A stretch of DNA of 64,000 nt from Sphaerosporella brunnea (Eukaryota > Ascomycota > Pezizomycetes > Pezizales > Pyronemataceae), in contig VXIS01000157.1 in the NCBI GenBank assembly GCA_008704415.1, forward strand, positions 40,436 through 104,435. The letters are read 5' to 3'. The translations under genes were made by a program, and so were the position numbers. The notes beneath the pieces are model-generated. The model saw nothing but the letters and a program-made list of their open reading frames with translations, was not told the DNA's origin and ran no database searches. Each line of letters opens with the position of its first letter. Position 1 is the stretch's first letter. Below, one piece after another: positions 55,319-64,000 of this stretch.

Positions 55319-56716
55319 CTCGCACACAGAACTCCCAGCGTCTCCTTGTCCACCGACATTCCAGCGGCTGCGGGCTTTTGCGGAGCGGGTGCCCGGAGCG
55401 ATCACTAAGCGTCAGTACTGGTGCGCAGTGGTCGCCGAAGCTAGTAAAAAGGGCACCTTGCTCGAGCTTGTGTTTTGGTGCGAACTCGTATTCACACCGC
55501 GTTGGGGATCACGACTCATCACTCACCACTCCTCACCGAGTTGTGCCTGGAATCCGGAACCGGAATATTTCTGATCGCCGAGACCTTGATACCCTTCTCT
55601 ACGGCCCAGCCCGCTTTTTTTTTGGTTTCCTGTCGGCTTGCCACGACTTCGAGTGATACCCGGTGAAGATCCGACACCGGGCGCGGATAAACCTCTCAGG
55701 ATCTGAGCAAAAAAAACTACTATCGCTTGATTCTCTCGTAGTTTTGATTCTACCCGGCGAAAAAGGGTTTCAGTTCTTGGCAGAAGTTTGATATCGTGGT
55801 GGTGTGGTATTTTTCGTCGTTGAGGTCTCCGTCGTGAGGGGGGCCGCAGCAGTCGGACTTTTCTTTGATCAGCCCACATCCGCCCAGCGGGCCGGCTGGC
55901 TGGCTGCTGAGAACACTGATCTAGAACCGCAGCCACCCTGACCCTGCATCACCGCCAGCAACGGCCGGGGGCATTCCCGGGCGTTGGAGGTGTTGATTTG
56001 CCCTGGGCTGACGACGATGGGAAGACGGTTTTGTTTTAACCATAATGTATTCGGCCGCTTGCGGCCACGACATACAAAGCAAGCTACATATTGCCCCTAC
56101 TCTGGGGGACTGAAACCGCTTGAAAAGGACAACAGGAAAAGCACGCGCACTGAGGGAAATCGTAAAGAGGACTTGTGGAAGGTTACATGTCAGCGGAAAG
56201 CTATGGGCCACACCCCCACCCCGCTTTGGGACTGCCCAGCAGGAAGGCCATCACCGCCTCCTTGGCAGACGTGTTGGTCTCCTTCCTCCCCTCCCCTCGG
56301 GCCTTCGGTTCTCCGCGTTTCCTTTCCTCTCGGTAGCCTCGGCCACAATCTCGCCTGCTCACTGCTCAGTTTTTCCACCGCGCCGCAGGATTTGGCCAGC
56401 TGATCTCTCCGAGAGTTTGGACTGCAGAACTCCGCAGTTGCCGACCGCCCGTCGACCTGTCCTTAGGTATGCTGCCAGCCAGCGGCCGGCGCCTGAGCGG
56501 GAAGAAACGCGATGCTCGGGTTTTTCGGCACTGGGTCGGGTTTCCTTCGGCGGCGGCGGAAGTAAACTTTCGCGCTTGCGATGTAGGCAAGCCATCTTGG
56601 GTTTGCGCCGACCTCTAGGCGTTCCTGGGAAGTCGGATGAGGCCGAAGTATCCCGCCATCCTCCCAACCAGCCAGCCAGCCAGCGCCGCGGAAACAGCTG
56701 CCGATCGGCTGTGCCT

Positions 56717-56766
<50 letters not shown>

Positions 56767-56834
56767 AAACTTCATGCGGCGCCGAACGTCTGTAATCATT
56801 GCCGGGGACAACCGTAAAATCTCGTACATATATA
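55319..56834. other. Intergenic with a solo hAT terminus and a long T tract
   Basis: About 55885-55918 ends in GGCTGGCTGCTGAGAACACTG, a hAT right terminus without a left partner. 56718-56764 is an uninterrupted run of 47 T. Long frames at 56120-56863 run through the T tract and have no motif; not called. Confidence 0.5.
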
Positions 56835-57748
56835 TAAGGTACACACCCCCATTTTGGGAATAGCGCCGTTTTTAACTGCGCTTAAACACGCTAGCGCGGC
56901 TTGGCGCTGCAACGTCGGGGGAGAAAATGGATTTCAGCAACAGTTGAGCAGTGCAATATTCCTATTTTGCTTCAAGGTTACAACTGCCTCGGCAACCGCT
57001 TGAAGACAAACACCACAGCGGGGGCGGTGTTCAGCTCAACGTCCGAAGCCCCAAACGGGGGGGGGAAACCAGGTCCTGCTTGTACCACCAAAGAAAATTC
57101 AGGTGACTCGCTCACGTGGGGGGGGGGGGGGGGGGCTCGACTGGGCTCGGCGCAACCTGCGGAAAGTTCATCAGACGAACGAAGTGAACAGGCTGCTTGT
57201 AGAGAGGGGGGGGGGGGGGGGCCAAGCAAAAGCATGTAGTGCAGGATCTCTCTTTCCTGCTTTGAGTCACAACTGAGTTTGATGACGAAAGATGATGATG
57301 GGGGGGGTTTTGTTTTATGTATGCAAGAGCTGTTTTTTTTTTTTTTTTTTTGGCCAGCCACACCCCAATCTACGAGTAATATTGGGTTAGTTCAGAATCG
57401 GTTAGCGCGGTTAGTGAAGCCACGCTAGTCCCAAAATGGGGCGTACCTTATATACCAGATTTTACGTAATTTTGCTTGACCCCCCCCCCCCCCTACAAGC
57501 AGCCTGTTCACTTCGTGCCGAGCCAGTCGAGTCTGAATTTTCTTGGGTGGTACAGGACCTGGTTTCCCCGTCGTTTGGGCTTCGGAACGTTGAGCTGAAC
57601 ACCGCCCGCTGTGAGGCAGTTGTAACCCTTGAAGCAAAATATAGGTGGTGCAGTGACGTTGCAGCGCCAAGCCGCGCTAGCGTGTGCTTCCGGTTAAGCG
57701 CAGTCAAAAACGGCGCTATTCCCAAAATTAGGGTGTACCCCACATAGT
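56835..57748. repeat. Long imperfect inverted repeat with G/C homopolymers
   Basis: The left arm (about 56835-57240) and right arm (about 57430-57748) are inverted copies: shared CCATTTTGGGAATAGCGCCG, CGCTAGCGCGGCTTGGCGCTG, TTCAGCTCAACGT and AACAGGCTGCTTGTAG. Indels and runs of 11-17 G or C separate them. A third copy of the terminal motif lies at 57426-57450, so a TIR element (56835-57450) plus an inverted partial copy is a likely history. Confidence 0.7.
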
Positions 57749-58002
57749 CTACGGCCGCCCGAGTGATCCATCGTGACTCGCCCGACCAAAGAGCAGAGCT
57801 GGGAGTGTGGTCACGGCTTTATTAACTTTTGCAAAAGAAGCGTGCCGACGACTCGCGGGGCTATCTCATATCTCACACAGCATTTCCCACCAAGAGGCCG
57901 CGACGGCATCGCGGGACGACAAACAAACAAACACAAAAACAAAAACAAAAACAAACAATCGATTCGGCCAAGTTTATGTACACCGGGAAAGGACTTGTTT
58001 TT

Positions 58003-59639
58003 TCAACCCCTCACCGCGACGGCGCCGTATCCCGCGGTACCGGCCGCCGCCTCCTCGTCGTCGTCGGCGTTCAACAGAGCGTTTTCCTCCCCGCCACTGG
58101 CTTTTGCGGTTCTCCGCTGCTGCCGCCGCCGCACGTTCCACGACGGGAACCGCACGATGCCGATGCTGTCGGGCACGGCGTTGCCCAGCTGCCGCGGGTG
58201 TTAGCGTTGCCTCTCACACACATGGGCGGGGGGAAGGGGGGGGGGGGTACCATGATGAACGGAATCGTGATTCCGTGCACCACCACGCTGGTGATCACGC
58301 ACATCCACACCACGGGGGTGATGAGGTGCCGCAGCTCCTCGACGCCGGCGTGCCGCTCCAGGTCTCCCAGGAACTCCTGCGTCAGCAGCAGGTAGAAGAT
58401 GGCCGACACCCCGATGGGGCCGAAGTAGCCCGCGAACAGCGCCTCCCGCGTCGACTGCACGTTCGGGATCCAGCGGCGCAGCGCCAGCACGACCGGCGGG
58501 CGGCGCAGCAGGATCACGGCCGCGGCCAGCAGCAGCAGCCGCGCCGTCGGGATGCGCGCGAACGTGCGCCACGGACACGCGGCGCCGAACCACAGGAACA
58601 CCGACATGTTGAGCAGCATGTCCACCGTCGGCTGCAGCGAGTCGTCCATCGTCTCCAGACGGAACCAGTCGTCGAGCGTGAAGATGTTGCCGGCCACGAA
58701 GCACGCCAGCACGTCGTCGCTGCCGAGCATGCCGCACGTGCCCACGATCAGCAGCGCCAGCGCGATCGCGAACACCAGGAAGCTCTCGCGGTCCACCAGC
58801 TTGCGCTTCTCGGCGAAGTGCAGCAGCTCCTTGGCCACCCACCCGACCGCCGCCCCGTACACCACGCTCAGCAGCACGACGTAGCACACCGTCTCGCCCA
58901 GCCACTGCGCCGCCGCCGCCCGCGCGCCGCCCGGCCCGATCGCGACGTACTTCAGCGTGTGCAGCGCCGCGAAGAGGAACGGGTACCCGAGGCCGTCGTT
59001 GGCGCCGGACTCGGCGGTGATCAGCTGCTGCAGGCGCGGCGGGATGTGGGCGTCGGCGAATTGGCCCTTGACGATGTTATTGGCCAGGATGGGGTCGGTC
59101 GGGGTGATGCACGCGGCGGTAGCCAGCGCCGTGATCTTCGCGACGTCAGCTCCGGGGGAGGAGGAAGAAAATCCAGATCACATACCCAGCCCGCCCCGGG
59201 CACCAGCAGCCGCACCAGGACGCTGCTGACGCCCCACTTCAACAGCATCGCCGGCCCAAGCAGCACGCCGAGACTCCGCCGTTGGTGGAACAGATACATC
59301 TTCGGCAGCTGCACGCCGGCGAGGACCAGCTGCACCCCCAGCACCAGTCGCGTGAACGCGAGCGTGATCGCGTCGACCCGCTCCGGCGAGCCGGAGGCAT
59401 AGTCGAGTGGGCGGATCAGGTTTGCGCCGTGAGGGCCGAGGCCGATGCCGACGAGGAGCGCGATCACTGGTTGCCGTCAGCGGGGGGGCTGGGGTGGATG
59501 TACGTGACGGAGCCCACTCACGGGCTTCAGACAAGAACAAGCGCTCTTTGATGAAGTACGACACCAGCCCGAAGAGCGACACGAAGCCGCCGAGAACGGC
59601 GCAGACGATGTTGAAGTCTGTAGGCTGGAGGAGAGACAT
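58003..59639 (-). CDS. Na+/H+ antiporter (CPA1/NHE-like family)
   Basis: Exons 59639-59522, 59466-59186, 59135-58251 and 58188-58003 give 489 aa. A multi-span membrane protein: ALLVGIGLGPHGANLIRP, the ion-site segment ITPTDPILANNIVKG followed by ESGANDGLGYPF, FVAGNIFTLDDWF, and YFGPIGVSAIFYLLL. The TDP and NDG carboxylates match fungal plasma-membrane Na+(K+)/H+ exchangers. A short acidic tail (NADDDEEAAAGT) ends it, much shorter than in yeast NHA1 proteins. Introns: GTGAGT donor; GTATGT with a GCTGAC branch and a GCGAAG acceptor; and the last starting with a C-run after GTAC and with a GCTAAC branch. The C-terminal exon is needed to avoid reading the C-run as coding. Confidence 0.88.
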
Positions 59640-60445
59640 GTGGGCGCGAGAGGGGGTTTTTTGAGGAGCAACAGCGGAGCAGATCTGGATTCGAGGGATG
59701 GTGATTGGAGAGGTGTGGCAAGACGCGGAGACGGGGTCACTTGCCGGGATTGGGGGGGGGGGGGCCCTGCAGAGGCGGGATGCACGCAGCTGCCGCCGTA
59801 AATGGGAACGAGACGCATAGATCGGGTGCAGCTGACGGGAGATTCCATAAGTGTTTGCTGAGCGTCACACGCTGAAGAGTCAGTGAAGACAGAGCCAGTG
59901 AAGACAGAGCCAGCGAAGACAGAGCCAGTGAAGACAGAGCCGTCGCGGTCGCGAAGAAATTCAAGGAAACCACACTCCCGTTATCGTGATAAGCTGTGGG
60001 TACTAGCCGGGCTTGCCGCTGATAGCTAGCCGGCTGCACTTGCTGTGGTTGGATTAGTTGGGTTGGCCGCTGATCTTATCTGATCAGCACTGGCGAGTGC
60101 GTTGCTGTGTCTCGAATCCGCAGAGGCAGGAAGTTTTGAGCGATCCTCAGCAAGTGGAGAAGTCGCGACGTTACGGAGAGGCGACTGCTTCTATGATCGC
60201 TAGAACTCACTCGGGCAGGATTAAAGGGTGCTCCCATTCAACTTCGCGCAGAAGGGCGCATTTAATGGCTCGTTCGCCAGCCTCGGGGCTTATATAACAG
60301 CCCTTCCCAACCGCTCCTTTCCAATTTCCAGCATCAACAACTAAGCCAGAACTCGAGCCAAGTATATAAACACCGCTGTCCAAGTCGTCGACATCGAAAA
60401 ACCCAAGTATACATCGATCAAGCAAACCACCAAAAATCCCCAACA
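59640..60445. other. Divergent promoter region between antiporter and microprotein
   Basis: Contains a 17-bp tandem repeat (AGTGAAGACAGAGCCAG, about four copies, 59877-59945), a G-run at about 59750-59762, and two TATA-like boxes on the plus strand (60289-60296 and 60361-60368). Confidence 0.55.
60361..60368 (+). promoter_or_regulatory. TATA box before the RanBP2-type microprotein
   Basis: GTATATAAAC lies about 80 nt before ATG 60446, the better placed of two TATA-like boxes. The leader is CA-rich with CCAACAATG start context. Confidence 0.45.
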
Positions 60446-60529
60446 ATGAGCCCTTGGACCTGTGGAAACTGCGGCAATCACAATGCCAACGGCGGCATGG
60501 TTTGCGGTAGCTGTGGGGTTCGTCCATAG
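60446..60529 (+). CDS. 27-aa RanBP2-type zinc-finger microprotein
   Basis: ATG in good context (CAACAATGA), stop TAG at 60527-60529. The peptide has W-x-C-x2-C-x3-N-x6-C-x2-C (Trp4, Cys6, Cys9, Asn13, Cys20, Cys23), exactly the RanBP2 zinc-finger consensus, and little else. Such fingers bind ubiquitin, Ran or single-stranded RNA as parts of larger proteins; a free single finger would be unusual. Promoter-like TATA boxes precede it. It might also be a terminal fragment, but no upstream exon with matching frame is seen. Confidence 0.6.
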   Translation: MSPWTCGNCGNHNANGGMVCGSCGVRP

Positions 60530-61182
60530 ATAGATAGATGGATAGACGGAATGGATGGATAGACAGGACAGGCATTTTTTACACCACCACCCGGAATTTC
60601 TGCCCTTTCGCTGCTGCTATTTCTTTCATCATCCCTTCCGGTCTATGTATAGATACCTAGTTTTCTTTGTGTGTACTCTACAGTAGCTACGAATGAAAGA
60701 ACTGCGCAATCTGTCTATTTTTCAACATGCCAACGTGTGAAAACAATATGATCGCGAACAAAGCTGCTGCTGGGCTTATACACTTCTCTCCACCCCAAAA
60801 GCCTACGTCCACCTAAATTCCCTCGCACGTCGAGGCACATGACTGTCTAGCGCGCGTGCTGTGCCTTTGATTTGTTCAGGGCTGCGTCCGGAAGCAAGGG
60901 GGGCATGGGCACGGGCATGGGCATGGGCATGGGCATGGGCACATCCACGGCGGCGGACAGTTCACCGGGCACTCGGCACTCGGCACCGGAAAAGGGGGCT
61001 GCCGGCCAGCCAGCCAAGCCAGCGGTGTGGGTGTCCTCGGCCCGCAGTTCTCGGGGTTGCACAATGCCGGAAAATTCAAGGCACGAACAGCAGCAAGGAA
61101 GCGTGTATGCATGATGGCACATTACGCATTGATGGATTATTTGGGTCGCTGTGTGCAGGTGTGTGTGTATGGGGATATGTAG
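60530..61182. other. Intergenic with a GGGCAT microsatellite
   Basis: 60900-60942 holds GGGCAT/GGGCAC hexamers (about six). Otherwise no gene features are seen; this is 3' of the four-TM gene. Confidence 0.5.
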
Positions 61183-61852
61183 CTATACCCCCCTATCGCC
61201 GTCGCCGTCGCTTTCTTTGCCGGCCGCCTTTTCCACCGGCGCGCGGATCGTCACCACCACCCGCACCTCCGCCGCCACCGCCGCCGCCTCCTCATCTTCC
61301 TGCCGCGTCGAAACCTGCGCCTGCACCCACGCGGCAACCGCTAGTTTCCCCGCCAGCACCGCGCTGCATCACTCGGTCAGCGTCGCCGCACGCCACAGGG
61401 GGGGGACAGAAAACGAACCACAGCGCAGCGGCGCCACCGGTTGCGGCCCACCGCATCTCCTGCCGGCCCGCCGCCGCAACGAGCGTGCTCAGGATCCCGC
61501 CCCACAGCGCGAGCGACAGCGTATCCGGCACCACGATCTCGAGGACGCTCAGGTTCCGCGCCGACGAGGAGGCGTTGACGACGGCCGACAGCAGCGAAAA
61601 AAACGCCTGCGTGGGTTTGTTAGTGAGTGCGGCAAAAAGAAAAAAAAAGAAAAAAAAGAAACCGGCGCAACGAACGGCGGCGATCATAATCGTGTCGATT
61701 GTGCGCAGCGGCGGCGCCGAGAACTGCTGCCACGCGGCGTGCACCAGCATCGCGGCCGAGAGCGTCAGCTGCAGATATACGAGCGGCCGCAAGACCGTCG
61801 GCCAGCGTGAGCACGGCCGGTTGTCGTCGGCGGCGTAGTAGTGCTCAGACAT
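61183..61852 (-). CDS. Small four-transmembrane protein, family not recognised (MARVEL-like layout)
   Basis: Exons 61852-61676, 61606-61419 and 61363-61183 give 181 aa. Four hydrophobic spans: PLVYLQLTLSAAMLVHAAW, TIDTIMIAAAFFSLLSAVV, LEIVVPDTLSLALWGGILST and AALCAVLAGKLAVAAWV, with a short charged tail (RQEDEEAAA, GKESDGDGDRG). Both introns use the unusual donor GTTCGT, with CTAAC/CTGAC branch sites and CAG ends; the phases only work with these donors. Four short spans with few loops recall fungal MARVEL-type proteins, but no diagnostic motif is seen. A TATAATA box lies at about 61927-61933 on the minus strand. Confidence 0.65.
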
Positions 61853-61859
61853 GGAGGGC

Positions 61860-63372
61860 TTCGGTTCCGGGTGTGTTGGGGGTTTCCATCCAGAAGGAGG
61901 AGGAAGCAGGAGGGGCGGGCACGTATTATACCACCTGCCGACTTCGCGGCTGGACCGTCGGAACAATGCGAGTGCGTGGTGGGTGGCTGCGTGACACCCA
62001 CCTTCGCTCGCTCACGCAGGCAGGGGTTGGGCGAACCAACATTTGGCCGTGGCGGCGCTGGCCTCGCACTCGGGATTGGTCGAGTTTGGGGGCGATTCGA
62101 GCCCTCCAAGCGGTGGTCGATCCCGCATGCCAGACGAGACAAAGCCAACACCAACAACAGCAACAGCAACAGCAACAATAAGACAATCCTGTTCGTCTCG
62201 CGAACAGCAGCGCATCGTAGCCTTGCGCACTCCAGCCCAGCTGCTGGACGAACTCTGCTCTGCCCTGCTCTGCTCTGCTCTGCTCTGCTCTGCTCTGCTC
62301 TGCTCGACATACACGCAACGTGAGCACTTTGCAGCCAGGCCTAGCGGTGCTCACGTAGAGTGCCTGCTCCCCGCAATCTAACCGGGGCAGCAGCAGCAGC
62401 GATGACGCGCCAGCCGTCAGCAACAAACACCCAACGCCGACAGAAAAGAAAAAAACGCGCAGCACCGCGACTCTTCCCGAAGCAGAAAAAAAGCAAAGAC
62501 CAGCCCGCTAGAGCGGCCGGGCGGCTGTTGCTCAGCCACGTGGCGTGTGGCGCGCTCGGCTTGCTTGGCATCTCGGCCTGATCGACGGGTTCTGGCGCGC
62601 TTGCAGTTGGTGGGTGCGTCCGGCAAGCGCTCGGTGCAGCGCAGGCTGTGCATCGGTGCATGCATCGCTCAGGAGGTTCTCGGCGGGTGCTGTGGGTGCT
62701 GCTGATTCACGCCGTCAGCCACCGCGACTGAGCCAGGTGTGGCTGGAGTGCGTGACGCATCCCATGCTGGACTCGATGTGTCGCGTTGAGTAGCCTCCCT
62801 CATATCACGAATATTATCCGCGCAGGCCTTAATAAATAACGAGCCGCACGATCGGGCCATGCAAGCGTGGACGAAATGCCGGGATGACGACGTCGGCACG
62901 GCCACGCACTCCCTCCTCCTCCACCTGAACTGCCGAGCAACGTCTGTCTGAGTCAAACAGCTTTGCGACCACCCCCCGCTTGAACAACGGCGCTGCAGAG
63001 TATCCGGATGCTGGCCTGGGTTAGGGTTTCTTGGGCATCCGCATACTTAAAAAATCGTCTAGTAGTGCCGCGCGAACCCTCGGCCCTTGATTTCTCTGCG
63101 CGGTCGGAGGCGCTGCAAGTTTCTTTGCCGTGGGTATCGCAAACCACGGCGCCGAGATCTGGACAGCGCCGAGTGATACCTTATGAGTGGCAACCACCCA
63201 CCACCACCACCACAGCCTTTGGAGGAAGTTATCATCGATCCGCCATAATTGGCCGAGTTACGGCGATGCGATGGGACGGAGCCTCTGCCGCCGCGGACAC
63301 AGGAATCTCGATCTCCTGCCTGCTAGCTACTGGTTGCGGCCATTGAACATCAGAAACGCAGTCGTCTCGCAG
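61860..63372. other. Intergenic, simple repeats, no gene called
   Basis: CAACAG-type runs at about 62148-62178, a TCTGC pentamer run (62253-62304, about ten copies), and at 63001-63070 a repeat shared with 20690-20755. Overlapping frames are low-complexity shadows. Confidence 0.5.
62253..62304. repeat. TCTGC pentanucleotide microsatellite
   Basis: About ten copies of TCTGC with one CCTGC variant. Confidence 0.85.
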
Positions 63373-63884
63373 TGTAACCTTTTCGTGAGCTTATAAGATC
63401 CGCTATTTCACAGATGCAAATAAACTCAGAACCGTTGGTGTATCTGACTTGATAAATACCAAGAGAATACTCGCACTCAGGTCACTGATCAACTCAGTAT
63501 TTATTGATGATAGTCGATACAATCTGGGCTGCTCGAAAGGCCGTATCGTAAGAAGAGAAAAGAATGAGTGTAGGAAAAAACTCGCAGCTTTTATAGCCAA
63601 CGATGCTGAGTACATCATGTGATAACAATCTGGTGGCAAATTCGAAACTAAGGAAAGAATGGTCTAGAAGACCTACAAGTCTGCCTTGTGGAAACTAGAA
63701 GATTCCAAAGTGACGTAGCATCGAAGGGGCTAGAAAGTGCTAGAAACATGGTGACAAAACATAGTAAAGAAAGTAATGGAAACTCGTAGAATGCTGTCAT
63801 CATACCATCGTTACTGCCATATAGTTTTATATCTTAGTAAGGAAATACGTAAGAAAGAATCATACTAAGTGTAATAATCTTACA
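63373..63884 (-). repeat. Probable LTR of a Copia-type element (element continues past the window)
   Basis: Plus strand runs TGTAACC at 63373 to CTTACA at 63884, next to CTTCCCCTT (63885-63893), which on the minus strand is a purine tract AAGGGGAAG directly before TGTAAG. AT-rich, short inverted ends, no coding. This would be the 3' LTR of a minus-strand element whose body lies beyond 64000. The left boundary is a guess. Confidence 0.4.
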
Positions 63885-63893
63885 CTTCCCCTT

Positions 63894-64000
63894 AAAAAAC
63901 AGTTGAAACAGTTACTCACGTAAATCAAAAGCGGAAGAAGCGATGGATGACATAGGAGAGGAACAGAAAGAATCATCAGAGGGAAAGAAAAATTCGGGAG
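63894..64000 (-). mobile_element. Internal 3' end of the probable Copia-type element
   Basis: Purine-rich non-coding sequence adjoining the polypurine tract. No domain is visible within the window. Confidence 0.3.

Noticed and set aside
56120..56863. 247-codon plus-strand frame with a poly-Phe run
   Set aside because: It reads through the 47-T tract and has no motif or codon preference; overlapping minus frames read poly-Lys through the same tract.
57807..59402. 531-codon plus-strand frame overlapping the antiporter
   Set aside because: Antisense shadow of a GC-rich gene; His/Arg-rich composition and no domain.
61292..61966. 224-aa membrane protein with a long poly-Phe stretch
   Set aside because: The poly-Phe is a pyrimidine tract within an intron; splicing it out and choosing a downstream ATG gives a coherent four-span protein.

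Overview
The window looks like a gene-poor, transposon-rich stretch of a filamentous ascomycete (Pezizomycotina) nuclear genome. The introns are short (46-120 nt) with GT..CTAAC/CTGAC..AG signals. The gene families are typically fungal: NmrA, MFS sugar transporter, HeLo-like, HET and NACHT-ankyrin proteins. Ty3, LINE, Tc1/mariner and hAT remnants fill much of the rest. All gene models are read by eye from splice signals and reading frame; nothing was searched or computed.

Layout. 0-14 kb: an NmrA-like gene (+), a CCCTAGGG-ended transposon, a LINE fragment, a secreted type-B carboxylesterase (-), a gene broken by a 322-bp hAT MITE with an exact 8-bp duplication, and an MFS sugar transporter (-). 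14-20 kb: a five-exon kinase-ankyrin gene and a HeLo-like/pseudokinase gene (both -). 22-34 kb: a zinc-finger/HET-domain gene split by an 8,076-bp Ty3/gypsy element (5-bp duplication, near-identical LTRs) whose RNase H domain is cut in two. 34-45 kb: mostly TIR elements, several nested, plus an alpha/beta-hydrolase-ankyrin gene and a small Asn-rich gene. 46-54 kb: a NACHT-ankyrin NLR whose 3' end runs into an extraordinary array. 54-64 kb: a 5S rRNA gene, repeats, a Na+/H+ antiporter (-), a 27-aa RanBP2-type zinc-finger microprotein (+), a small four-TM protein (-), and the edge of a probable Copia LTR.

Main discovery candidate. From 49145 to 53507 the DNA reads as 57 consecutive spliceosomal introns (60-77 nt each, GTGAGT-type donor, CTAAC-type branch site, AG acceptor) separated by 56 exons of exactly 3 nt. 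Ten introns on the left and four on the right are largely unrelated in sequence, while 43 in the middle are near-identical. The exon spacing is 3 nt throughout. In the phase set by the ankyrin exon, all 56 codons are open and lead to a short terminal exon with a stop; skipping any number of microexons keeps the frame. This is either a micro-exon gene with single-codon exons or a 4.4-kb multi-intron block removed stepwise. I know of no described equivalent.

How the genes may work together. Between 14 and 54 kb lie five genes of the kinds used in fungal allorecognition and regulated cell death: kinase-ANK, HeLo-pseudokinase, ZnF-HET, hydrolase-ANK, and an Asn-rich-motif NLR with a stand-alone Asn-rich partner. 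At least one is inactivated by a transposon. This fits a fast-evolving incompatibility island; that reading is inference from domain content.
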